This document shows positions 43,948-51,493 of a stretch of DNA of 64,000 nt, piece after piece. The notes beneath the pieces were generated by a model. That model had not been told where the DNA came from. It made no database searches and saw only the letters and a list, made by a program, of their open reading frames with translations. The number at the start of each line of letters is the position of its first letter. The first letter of the stretch is position 1. This DNA comes from Chryseobacterium sp. SN22 (GTDB lineage Bacteria > Bacteroidota > Bacteroidia > Flavobacteriales > Weeksellaceae), in NCBI RefSeq assembly GCF_008329705.1, contig NZ_VTSX01000007.1, forward strand, positions 62,001-126,000, written 5' to 3'. A program made the position numbers and the translations under genes.

Positions 43948-44811
43948 ATGGAAATGAATGTTTCAAAAAATGATGAGCAAGTAATTGCTAGAAAATCGGG
44001 AGGTTTAAACCCGGCTATTATTATTCCTATCATCTTTGCAATAGGAATTTGTATTTATTTATTCGTTTTGGGTAGCCCAGGAAACTTTAAAGATGCAGAC
44101 AAGCTTGGTGCAGGATCTGTAGCTTTCTCGGATGTGGAAGGAAAAGACATTCACCCAGAGTCGTTCTTAGGTATTATCTACAAAGGGGGTGTTATCGTAC
44201 CGATCCTTATTACCTTCATGCTTACCGTAATCGTATTCTCTATTGAAAGAGCAATGGTTTTAGGCAGAGCTGCAGGAAAAGGAAACTTAGACAATTTCGT
44301 TATTCAGGTAAGAAGCTTACTTAACCAGAACAAAATTGACGAAGCTTTAGAAGAGTGCGACAGACAACAAGGTTCTGTAGGTAATGTAGTAAGAGAAGGT
44401 CTTACGACTTACAAAGCTTTATCTCATGACACGACGCTTAACAAAGAGCAGAAAATGGTAGCGCTGAATAAAGCAATCGAGGAAGCGACTACTCTTGAAA
44501 TGCCAATGCTTGAGAAAAACATGATGATCCTTTCTACTTTAGGTACCGTTGCAACGTTAGTAGCACTTTTAGGTACGGTAATCGGGATGATCAAGGCGTT
44601 CTTCGCATTAGGTTCAGGAGGTGGTACTCCGGATGCTGCTGCACTTTCTACAGGTATCTCCGAGGCTTTGATCAACACGGCTTTAGGTATCGGTACTTCA
44701 GCAATCGCTATCATCCTTTATAATTACTTTACTTCTAAAATCGACGGATTAACTTATAAGATCGATGAGATCGCTATGAGCATCCAGCAGTCTTTCGCTG
44801 AATTCAACTAA
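43948..44811 (+). CDS. exbB: MotA/TolQ/ExbB proton channel protein
   Basis: The 287-residue integral membrane protein powers TonB. It has a longer N-terminal hydrophobic segment (AIIIPIIFAIGICIYLFVLG), then a second (IVPILITFMLTVIVF), a cytoplasmic loop, and the MotA/TolQ/ExbB pair of helices LSTLGTVATLVALLGTVIGMIKAFF and EALINTALGIGTSAIAIILY. It is first in the exbB-exbD-exbD-tonB cluster and is followed 58 bases later by the first exbD. A TATTTTTG box at 43889-43896 lies 51 bases upstream. It forms the ion-conducting complex in the inner membrane. Confidence 0.94.
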   Translation: MEMNVSKNDEQVIARKSGGLNPAIIIPIIFAIGICIYLFVLGSPGNFKDADKLGAGSVAFSDVEGKDIHPESFLGIIYKGGVIVPILITFMLTVIVFSIERAMVLGRAAGKGNLDNFVIQVRSLLNQNKIDEALEECDRQQGSVGNVVREGLTTYKALSHDTTLNKEQKMVALNKAIEEATTLEMPMLEKNMMILSTLGTVATLVALLGTVIGMIKAFFALGSGGGTPDAAALSTGISEALINTALGIGTSAIAIILYNYFTSKIDGLTYKIDEIAMSIQQSFAEFN

Positions 44812-44869
44812 GAATCAGCAAAGAATTTGTATACGTAAAAAGAAGTTTAATTAAAAATTATTAATAACA

Positions 44870-45478
44870 ATGGCGAGAGTCAAACCAAAAAGACATGGAG
44901 TAGTGACGGATATGACGGCAATGTGTGACGTTGCGTTCCTGCTGCTTACATTCTTTATCTTGACCACTCAGTTTAAAAAACCTGACGTGGAGCAGATCAA
45001 ACCGCCATCTTCAATATCAGAGAAGTTACTTCCTGATGCCAGCTTGATGACCATCAACGCTACTCCGGACGGAAAATTTTATTTCCAGCCGGTAGAAAAT
45101 GCATCAGAAAGATTACAGCTTTTAGACAATATGGGTAAAAAGTACGGGGTTACTTTTGACAATAATGAAAAAGCTGCATTCCAAAAAGTACAGGCTATCG
45201 GCGTTCCTATGAACCAGCTGAAAAGCTATCTTGATTTGCCAGATGACGAGCAGAAGAATTTCAAGAGTCCTTCCGGGATTCCTATGGATAGTACAAATAA
45301 GCAATTAGTAGATTGGGTAAAAGAAAGTTTAGCCGTTAATCCTGAATATAAATTGGCGATTAAAGGTGACGTTACTACTGAATATCCTAAAGTTAAAAGC
45401 TTATTTGAGGGTTTAAGAGATATTGATTTTCTTAAATTTTGGTTGATTACATCACAAGAAGGTAAACCTAATGAATAA
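44870..45478 (+). CDS. exbD: ExbD/TolR family protein, first copy
   Basis: The 202-residue protein has one N-terminal membrane helix with conserved D20 (MTAMCDVAFLLLTFFIL) and a C-terminal periplasmic domain. It is a component of the energizing complex with ExbB and TonB. It differs from the second copy in helix sequence and in a longer periplasmic domain (PSSISEKLLPDASLM and onward). The stop is 12 bases before the next exbD. Confidence 0.92.
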   Translation: MARVKPKRHGVVTDMTAMCDVAFLLLTFFILTTQFKKPDVEQIKPPSSISEKLLPDASLMTINATPDGKFYFQPVENASERLQLLDNMGKKYGVTFDNNEKAAFQKVQAIGVPMNQLKSYLDLPDDEQKNFKSPSGIPMDSTNKQLVDWVKESLAVNPEYKLAIKGDVTTEYPKVKSLFEGLRDIDFLKFWLITSQEGKPNE

Positions 45479-45490
45479 TATCATTTAGAA

Positions 45491-46066
45491 ATGGCAGAAG
45501 TACAAGTACAGGAAAAAGGCGCCAAAGGCGGCAAAGTACGTTCCAAGAAACAGAGTACCAGAGTCGATATGACTCCGATGGTGGACTTGGGTTTTCTATT
45601 GATTACCTTCTTTATGTTCACAACTACATTCTCTAAACCGAATGTGATGGATTTGGGTCTTCCGGCAAAACCGAAAGATGAAAAACAAAAACCACCTCCG
45701 ACTGAAATTAAACTTTCAAATTCTATTTCTTTATTATTAGGAAAAGACAATAAGATTTTCTGGCACCAGCAGGATAATACTTCCCTGACAGACCAGAATC
45801 TTAACGAAACGACTTTTGATAGAGAAGGAATCAGAAAGGTGATTGAGCAGGCAAAAGCAAACGCGGCAGATAAAACCAAATTTACGGTGATTATCAAACC
45901 GACTGACGATGCTGTATACAAAAACTTTGTAGATATTCTTGACGAAATGGCCATCACCAAAAGTGAGCAGTATGGGGTTACCGATCTGAAGCCTTGGGAG
46001 AAAGCTATTTACGATAAAAAAGTTGGTAATTCCGGAGCGGCAGCTGCTGCACCGGCTACAAAGTAA
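45491..46066 (+). CDS. exbD: ExbD/TolR family protein, second copy
   Basis: The 191-residue protein has the membrane helix DMTPMVDLGFLLITFFMF with D32 and a periplasmic domain ending GVTDLKPWEKAIYDKK, then an alanine-rich tail (GAAAAAP). It closely resembles the orphan ExbD at 28908, but has a proline/lysine insertion after LPAKPK. It is second of two exbD genes between exbB and tonB, an arrangement typical of Bacteroidetes. Confidence 0.93.
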   Translation: MAEVQVQEKGAKGGKVRSKKQSTRVDMTPMVDLGFLLITFFMFTTTFSKPNVMDLGLPAKPKDEKQKPPPTEIKLSNSISLLLGKDNKIFWHQQDNTSLTDQNLNETTFDREGIRKVIEQAKANAADKTKFTVIIKPTDDAVYKNFVDILDEMAITKSEQYGVTDLKPWEKAIYDKKVGNSGAAAAAPATK

Positions 46067-46090
46067 CTTAAACCATAAAATTGTAAATCT

Positions 46091-46933
46091 ATGGCAAATG
46101 AAAATGTATACAATTCTAATCTTACTTTAGACGAAATTGTATTTGAAAATAGAAACAAGGAATATGGCGCTTACGATTTAAGACATCAGTATCCAAAACT
46201 TCTGACGAAATCTTTTATCGTTGGAACCGCATTATTCCTGGTGGCTGCTTTGTCTCCATTTATTTATCTTACCATTAAAAGGCTTACTGAACCACCTAAA
46301 CAGGAGGTGAAGGCAGACTTGGTAGAGATTCTGCAGGAAGATAAAATTATTGAGCAGCCAAAAGAAGAAGAACCACCTCCACCACCTCCGCCAAAAGAAG
46401 AGGAAAAAATCGAGGTGATTCAAAATGTAGTTCCTGAGCCTGTAAAAGCTCCGAAAATTGAAACGCCACCGCCGCCGATCTCCAAGCAGTTGGAAACGAC
46501 GACTGGTTTAACCAATCAGGAAGGGGTAAAGGCTCCGGCTTATACCCCACCGCCGCCACCGCCATCTACCGGTACAAGAACATCAACTGCAGAGGTTAAA
46601 CCTCAGGTTAATGAAAATCAGGTATATACCGAGGTAGAGCAGACAGCAGAATTCCCTGGAGGTATTAATGCATTCCGTAACAAAGTTTCAAGTAACTTCG
46701 ACGGTTCTGCGATGAACGGGGATGAAGGTACGGTAAAAACGGAGATTACTTTCGTAGTAGAAAGGGATGGAAGTATTACCGATGTAAAAGCGTCTGGAGG
46801 AAATTCCGATTTCAACTCTGAAGCGATCAGGACCATCAAATCGATTAAAAACAAATGGACGCCGGCTAAAATTAACGGCCAGTCTGTACGTTACCGATTC
46901 CGATTACCGCTGACGATGAATTTTGAAGGATAA
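46091..46933 (+). CDS. tonB: Energy transducer TonB
   Basis: The 280-residue protein starts with a cytoplasmic stretch DEIVFENRNKEYGAYDLR (typical of Bacteroidetes TonB), one membrane helix (SFIVGTALFLVAALSPFIYL), a proline-rich periplasmic spacer (EEEPPPPPPPKEEE and PAYTPPPPPP) and a C-terminal TonB domain (TEFPGGINAFRNKVSS-like region; VKTEITFVVERDGSITDVKAS). The C-terminal domain contacts TonB boxes of outer-membrane receptors. It is last of the energizer operon, followed by a strong terminator. Confidence 0.95.
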   Translation: MANENVYNSNLTLDEIVFENRNKEYGAYDLRHQYPKLLTKSFIVGTALFLVAALSPFIYLTIKRLTEPPKQEVKADLVEILQEDKIIEQPKEEEPPPPPPPKEEEKIEVIQNVVPEPVKAPKIETPPPPISKQLETTTGLTNQEGVKAPAYTPPPPPPSTGTRTSTAEVKPQVNENQVYTEVEQTAEFPGGINAFRNKVSSNFDGSAMNGDEGTVKTEITFVVERDGSITDVKASGGNSDFNSEAIRTIKSIKNKWTPAKINGQSVRYRFRLPLTMNFEG

Positions 46934-46963
46934 TTAATGTTATCTATCTTTTAAATAATATGA

Positions 46964-46991
46964 AAAAAGAGAAGCTTATGCTTCTCTTTTT
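46964..46991 (+). terminator. tonB operon terminator
   Basis: A 12-bp stem (46964-46975 with 46980-46991) with 4-base loop, followed by a T-rich run, 31 bases after the tonB stop. Confidence 0.85.
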
Positions 46992-47002
46992 ATTTTTTTT
47001 GG

Positions 47003-47010
47003 TATTTTTG
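47003..47010 (+). promoter_or_regulatory. -7 box for the small membrane protein gene
   Basis: TATTTTTG lies 4 bases before the ATG pair at 47015/47018. If used, transcription would begin at or next to the start codon, giving a leaderless mRNA. It partly follows the terminator T-run. Confidence 0.35.
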
Positions 47011-47014
47011 TTAG

Positions 47015-47212
47015 ATGATGTTCAATTGGTTATCCCTCATTACGGGATTGTTTTATATCGTTCTGGGAGGTGTTGTAATTTTTTACAAATTTTTCTTTAC
47101 CGTACTGGAACCGGGCGTTGCCTACGCATTGGGTGCACTTCTGATCCTTTACGGAATTTTCAGAATTTACAGAGCGGTTACAAGAATTAAAAATTCAGGG
47201 AATGAAGAATAG
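47015..47212 (+). CDS. Small membrane protein
   Basis: The 65-residue protein has two hydrophobic helices (NWLSLITGLFYIVLGGVVIFYKFFF and VAYALGALLILYGIFRIYRAV) and a basic cytoplasmic tail (RIKNSGNEE). The family is not recognised. ATG 47015 is followed by a second ATG at 47018; either is possible. It ends within the start region of the PstS-like gene, an 11-base overlap (47202-47212), indicating coupled expression. Confidence 0.72.
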   Translation: MMFNWLSLITGLFYIVLGGVVIFYKFFFTVLEPGVAYALGALLILYGIFRIYRAVTRIKNSGNEE

Positions 47213-48074
47213 GATTACAGTAATAATGCTGTTTTTTCTTAGTGTTATAACAATAGGTTGTAAAAACGAAGATAAATCGCCCTCTTACCATAAAGGGGAA
47301 ATGACGATTCTTACGGATGAATCGTTCAGAAGTGTTACCGAAGCTCTGGCAGAAGGGTATATGATCAATTATCCGGAAACAAAGATTAAAGTTTCTACGA
47401 AGAAAGAAGACCTTGGGTTTCTTGATTTATTGAATGATAAAGCAAGAATTGTTGTTATGTCTAGGGATCTCTCTCCTGAAGAAATGAAGACTTACAAAGA
47501 GCGCGTTGACCGTAATTTTTTACCGGCCCGGTTTGCTGCGGATGCCGTAATTTTCATTGTTCCTAAAAATTCTACCAGAGAAAGTATTTCGATTGACGAA
47601 ATAAATAGAGGGATGCAGTCTGAAAACAAAGAATTTATTTTCGACGGGGCCAATTCAAGCAATTTGAACTTTGTTGCGCAAAAGCTCAAAAAACAGCCTA
47701 AAGATTTAAAATTTTCCGTCATTCCGGGCAATAAAAATATTATCGAAGAGTTAAATAAATACCCTGACAAAATAGGGGTGATTGGATTGAATACTTTCAG
47801 CCGCCCGTATGATAAAGAATCTGAGCAGTTAAGAAGTATGGTAAAGATTCTTCCTGTTGAAAGCAACGGAAAATTATACAATACAGATTATGAAAACCTC
47901 CGGAAAATGAATTATCCCTTTACCAGAATTTTGTATTTTTTAACAAATGAAGGCAACTTTAATATCGCCAACGGATTCATACGGTATTCCTGCACACAGC
48001 TTGGGCAGATGATTGTTCAGAAAGAAGGATTACAGCCTTATAACCTGTATAGGAGAGAAGTGCAGATGCGTTAA
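47202..48074 (+). CDS. PstS-like phosphate-binding-family lipoprotein
   Basis: The 290-residue lipoprotein has signal MKNRITVIMLFFLSVITIGC (lipobox IGC). The mature part resembles PstS/SphX solute-binding proteins: GEMTILTDESFRSVTEALAEGYMINYPETKIKV near the start, KARIVVMSRDLSPEEMKTY near 87 and FAADAVIFIVPKNS near 110, the hinge. It lacks the adjacent pstCAB genes, so an ordinary phosphate-uptake role is not certain. The gene overlaps the small membrane protein by 11 bases and is followed by the TPR gene after about 95 bases. It may be a periplasmic sensor or binding partner associated with the TonB operon. Confidence 0.75.
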   Translation: MKNRITVIMLFFLSVITIGCKNEDKSPSYHKGEMTILTDESFRSVTEALAEGYMINYPETKIKVSTKKEDLGFLDLLNDKARIVVMSRDLSPEEMKTYKERVDRNFLPARFAADAVIFIVPKNSTRESISIDEINRGMQSENKEFIFDGANSSNLNFVAQKLKKQPKDLKFSVIPGNKNIIEELNKYPDKIGVIGLNTFSRPYDKESEQLRSMVKILPVESNGKLYNTDYENLRKMNYPFTRILYFLTNEGNFNIANGFIRYSCTQLGQMIVQKEGLQPYNLYRREVQMR

Positions 48075-48168
48075 AAAGTATTAAATTAATCCTTTAACCA
48101 AAATAATTATAGTATTTTGGTCTGGAAATTGTGTAAATATAAATCGAAATTTAGATTTGAATTATAAA

Positions 48169-49821
48169 ATGAAAGATATAATGAATATGAATGTAAAGAA
48201 GATTGCCTTTGGAGCAGCAGTGGTGTTTTTTACCAACTTTGCCTTTGCGCAGACCGTACAGGACGGGATCAACAGCGTAGATAGCGATAAATATGCTCAG
48301 GCAAAAACTAATTTTACGAACATGATCGCTTCAGCGCCAACTGCTGAAAACTATTTCTACTTAGGAAATACATATTTGAAACAGGGAGAACCTGATTATA
48401 CAGCTGCTACCGATAATTTTAACAAGGGTCTTGCAGCAGACAGCAAAAGCTACCTGAATAAATTAGGTCTTGCTACCGTAAAGCTTGGTAAAGGAGATAA
48501 GAATGCAGTGGCTGAAATACAGAAGATTGTATCGGATTCCAGGGAGAAAGATGCGGAAGTACTTTTCAGAGCTGCCGAAGCATTAACTTTATTCGAGAAG
48601 AATAACTCTCCGGATCTTGCTATCCAGTTTTTGAATAAGGCTATCGAAAGAGCAGAGAAAAAAGGTGTTCCTGCTTATTACTACTATACTTTAGGGGATG
48701 CTTACCGTTTGAAAAGAATGCCTGGAGATGCTATGACCGCTTATGATAAAGCCCTTCCGTTAGCAAAAAACAAAGCATCGGTATATACAAGAATCGGTAC
48801 GCTTTGGATGGCTGCGCAGCAATGGCAGCAGGCGAAAACAAGTATCGATAAAGCAATTGCTACCGATCCTACTTATGCCCCTGCATATAAGGCACTAGCT
48901 GCCTACGATATCAGATACCAGCAAAATGCGAAAGCAACTCAGGATTTGATCAACTATACAAAATATGCGGATGAAGATCCTTACACGCAACTGGAAATTG
49001 CTAAACTTTATTTTACCAATGAAGATTACGCAAACTCCAAACAGGTATTGGATAAGATCTTTGATAAGATCAACGATCCGATCAAATTCAAATTAAGAGC
49101 TTATCAATTATATGCTGACGGGAAATATGCAGAAGCCAAACAAAATATAGACAGCTTTACTTCTCAGGCCGAGAAAACAAGAGTTCAGCCTGCAGACCAG
49201 GGATTGCAGGGGTTAATTGCCGCTGGCCTGGCAAAAACAGAGACTGATGCAGCTAAAAAGACAGCCTTGATGACGGAGGCTCAGCAAAAAGTAGCGATCG
49301 CGAAAGCAGCTAAAGACGAAACTTTGAAATGGGATATGGAGTTGGTGAAAATTGCCGGTGGAGGCGGAGCTTCCCAGGCTGATGTAGATGCCGGTCCTAC
49401 CAATCCTACTATCGAAGGTCTTAAGCAAAAAGTGGCGGCCAATGCTCAGGATTCAGATTCCCTGTTCAAGTTGGCAACGGCTTATCAGGAAGCGAAAAAC
49501 TGGAACGGAGCAATCATGACATGGCAGAAAATGAATGCCCTTTTACCTGATTGGGCACCGGGATATTACAGCTTAGGCTATTCTTACCAACAGGCTGGAA
49601 ATAACGACGCGGCAAAAATGGCTTATGAGAAATTCATCACTACGGTAAAACCGGCTGAACAGGAAGCTAACAAGCAAACTTTAGCTTATGCTTATTTTGC
49701 TGTAGCTTATATGAATAAAGATTCAGATCCTGCAAAAGCTAAAGAATATGTAGCTAAATCCGTTCAACTGGATCCTACTTATCAGGATGCTGTAAAACTG
49801 AATGCAGAAATCAACAAATAA
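48169..49821 (+). CDS. TPR-repeat exported protein
   Basis: The 550-residue protein has a signal peptide ending FFTNFAFAQ and then many tetratricopeptide repeats (for example PAYYYYTLGDAYRLKRMPGDAMTAYDKAL and TYAPAYKALAAYDIRYQQNAKATQDL). A long inter-repeat segment with GGGGASQADVDAGPT is near residue 405. The longest frame starts at TTG 48157; ATG 48169 is used here, but ATG 48187 gives a tidier signal peptide and may be correct. TPR proteins assemble complexes in the periplasm; here it lies just past the TonB operon. It is terminated at 49848-49874. Confidence 0.82.
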   Translation: MKDIMNMNVKKIAFGAAVVFFTNFAFAQTVQDGINSVDSDKYAQAKTNFTNMIASAPTAENYFYLGNTYLKQGEPDYTAATDNFNKGLAADSKSYLNKLGLATVKLGKGDKNAVAEIQKIVSDSREKDAEVLFRAAEALTLFEKNNSPDLAIQFLNKAIERAEKKGVPAYYYYTLGDAYRLKRMPGDAMTAYDKALPLAKNKASVYTRIGTLWMAAQQWQQAKTSIDKAIATDPTYAPAYKALAAYDIRYQQNAKATQDLINYTKYADEDPYTQLEIAKLYFTNEDYANSKQVLDKIFDKINDPIKFKLRAYQLYADGKYAEAKQNIDSFTSQAEKTRVQPADQGLQGLIAAGLAKTETDAAKKTALMTEAQQKVAIAKAAKDETLKWDMELVKIAGGGGASQADVDAGPTNPTIEGLKQKVAANAQDSDSLFKLATAYQEAKNWNGAIMTWQKMNALLPDWAPGYYSLGYSYQQAGNNDAAKMAYEKFITTVKPAEQEANKQTLAYAYFAVAYMNKDSDPAKAKEYVAKSVQLDPTYQDAVKLNAEINK

Positions 49822-49847
49822 TTTAATTTTTAAATTATAGATAATAC

Positions 49848-49874
49848 ACTTCCCATTCTTTACGTTTGGGAAGT
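49848..49874 (+). terminator. TPR gene terminator (3' arm carries bshB1 -33 box)
   Basis: An 8-bp stem (49848-49855 with 49867-49874), 11-base loop and T-run, 27 bases past the TPR stop. The TTTG of the bshB1 promoter lies within its loop and 3' arm. Confidence 0.75.
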
Positions 49875-49896
49875 TTTTATTTTAATCTTATCTTTG
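49865..49896 (+). promoter_or_regulatory. bshB1 promoter
   Basis: TTTG (49865-49868), 20 bases, TATCTTTG (49889-49896), then ATG 5 bases later. Both boxes and spacing match the Bacteroidetes consensus, and the predicted start site falls at or beside the ATG, so the mRNA may be leaderless. Confidence 0.72.
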
Positions 49897-49901
49897 GAAA
49901 T

Positions 49902-50621
49902 ATGAAAACAGATATACTTGCTTTTGGGGCACATCCTGATGATGTGGAACTGGGATGCGGCGGAACCATTGCCAAAATGGTATCTGAAGGAAAAACCTGT
50001 GTGATCGTTGACCTTACAAAAGGAGAACTGGGAACCCGGGGAACAGAAGAGACGAGAAAGGCCGAAGCAGCAGATTCAGCTAAAATTCTGGGCGTTTCAG
50101 CAAGGGAGAACCTTGGCATGAAAGACGGGTTTTTAGAAAATTCTGAAGAATACCAGATGAGAATCGTAAAAATGGTCCGCAAATACAGGCCGGAAATCGT
50201 CTTGGCAAATGCCATTGATGATAGACACCCGGACCATGCAAAAGGAGCGAAATTAGTATCGGATGCGTGTTTTTTAGCTGGGCTGAGAAAAATCGAAACG
50301 GTTTTGGATGGGGAGAACCAGGAAGTCTGGAGACCGAAGCATATTTTTCATTACATTCAGTGGAAAAATATTGAACCGGAATTCGTAATTGATATCTCAG
50401 AACATCTGGATCAGAAGATTGCTGCCTGCATGGCTTTCAAAACCCAGTTCTATGATCCGAAATCCACAGAACCCCAAACGCCGATTACCTCAAAAGACTT
50501 TTTCGAGAGCCTGACGTACCGCGCACAGGATTTAGGAAGGCTTTCGGGAGTGACTTATGCTGAGGGATTTACGTCTGAGAAGCTAATTGCTTTGAAAAAT
50601 TTTGATGGAATTGTTTGGTAA
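49902..50621 (+). CDS. bshB1: N-acetyl-alpha-D-glucosaminyl L-malate deacetylase
   Basis: The 239-residue zinc hydrolase deacetylates GlcNAc-malate in bacillithiol biosynthesis, a low-molecular-weight thiol of Bacteroidetes and Firmicutes. It starts MKTDILAFGAHPDDVELGCGGT, with the metal-binding HPDD at 11-14; RHPDHAKG near 108 supplies further metal ligands. The longer frame from 49866 is rejected because it would start inside the promoter. bshA and bshC are not in this window. The gene ends 3 bases before the spacer of the tRNA-His promoter. Confidence 0.92.
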   Translation: MKTDILAFGAHPDDVELGCGGTIAKMVSEGKTCVIVDLTKGELGTRGTEETRKAEAADSAKILGVSARENLGMKDGFLENSEEYQMRIVKMVRKYRPEIVLANAIDDRHPDHAKGAKLVSDACFLAGLRKIETVLDGENQEVWRPKHIFHYIQWKNIEPEFVIDISEHLDQKIAACMAFKTQFYDPKSTEPQTPITSKDFFESLTYRAQDLGRLSGVTYAEGFTSEKLIALKNFDGIVW

Positions 50622-50644
50622 TTAAAAAATCTTTCCTATATTTG
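50614..50644 (+). promoter_or_regulatory. tRNA-His promoter
   Basis: TTTG (50614-50617, inside the end of bshB1), 19 bases, TATATTTG (50637-50644). Both boxes and spacing match the consensus; the tRNA begins 12 bases further on. Confidence 0.75.
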
Positions 50645-50656
50645 CACTCACAAAAC

Positions 50657-50731
<75 letters not shown>

Positions 50732-50737
50732 CAAATT

Positions 50738-50764
50738 AAAGTACACTTTCTAAAAGTGTACTTT
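50738..50764 (+). terminator. tRNA-His terminator
   Basis: A 12-bp stem (50738-50749 with 50753-50764) with a 3-base loop and T-run right behind the tRNA. Confidence 0.85.
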
Positions 50765-50873
50765 TTTCATTTACAGCCTTGCTGATAGACTGTTAGATAG
50801 CAGCAAGCATTCTCATAAAAAACAATCTTTATTTTTTCCATAAATTTTTGATTTTTATCCATATTTTATTTTT

Positions 50874-50941
50874 GGAGCTTTTTCCCGCTTTCCGTTACAA
50901 TCTTTTTTTTCAAAAAAGGATTTTCACTGCAATCGGGGCTA
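50874..50941. repeat. Putative REP-like intergenic element
   Basis: Two nested inverted repeats are visible: outer AGC...CCCG with CGGG-GCT at 50876-50886 and 50933-50940, and an inner 11-bp AT-rich hairpin near 50899-50922. The framing words ggagctttttcccgc and aatcggggct match, from memory, a family of dispersed intergenic palindromes of Flavobacteria. Only one copy is seen in this window; copy number must be found by a genome search. Confidence 0.5.
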
Positions 50942-51032
50942 TGAATTCCGTTTATGCTTAGAAACCTTTGAAAACAGAAGATCCCACAGCAAAAAATATT
51001 TTCCTATTTTTAAAAACACAATCTCAGAATAT

Positions 51033-51467
51033 ATGGAAATAAAGGTTACGGTAAAGCAACTGGGCAGGAAACATCCTGTGCTTTCGGAACAGCATCTTGA
51101 AATCGATCATCATGAAAATTCAATTTCCCTGGAGCAGCTTTTAAAGCGGATCGTTCAGCAGCAGGTCGAAGCATTCAATGCAAAATCTTTTGAAAAGGAA
51201 GATCAGGACCGTACTCAGACACCGCTTGAAAATTACCTGAATATTTTAACTGATACCGGAAAGGTGGGATTCGGCAGCATCTACAATGAGAAAAGAGCCG
51301 ATTTGCAGAAAGCTCAGGAAAATGCCCTCCAGGCTTTTGAAGACGGCATGTTTGCTGTTTTTTGCGGCGAAACCCAGCTTGAAAAGCTTACCCAAACCAT
51401 CGATCTAAGTACCAAACCTGTTTTCACATTCATCAGGCTTACATTTCTGGCAGGGAGCTACTGGTAA
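51033..51467 (+). CDS. Hypothetical protein, 144 residues, upstream of the DUF4132 gene
   Basis: Family not recognised. The protein starts MEIKVTVKQLGRKHPVLSEQ, has a glutamine/glutamate-rich helical middle (LLKRIVQQQVEAFNAKSFEKEDQD), then DTGKVGFGSIYNEKRADLQKAQENALQAFEDGMFAVFCG and a hydrophobic C-terminus (VFTFIRLTFLAGSYW). No signal peptide is seen. Its stop lies 26 bases before the 1677-residue DUF4132 gene, so the two are probably one unit, and the small protein is a likely partner, which is inference from position. Confidence 0.68.
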   Translation: MEIKVTVKQLGRKHPVLSEQHLEIDHHENSISLEQLLKRIVQQQVEAFNAKSFEKEDQDRTQTPLENYLNILTDTGKVGFGSIYNEKRADLQKAQENALQAFEDGMFAVFCGETQLEKLTQTIDLSTKPVFTFIRLTFLAGSYW

Positions 51468-51493
51468 TTCATCAATACTAAACCACAGAAACT

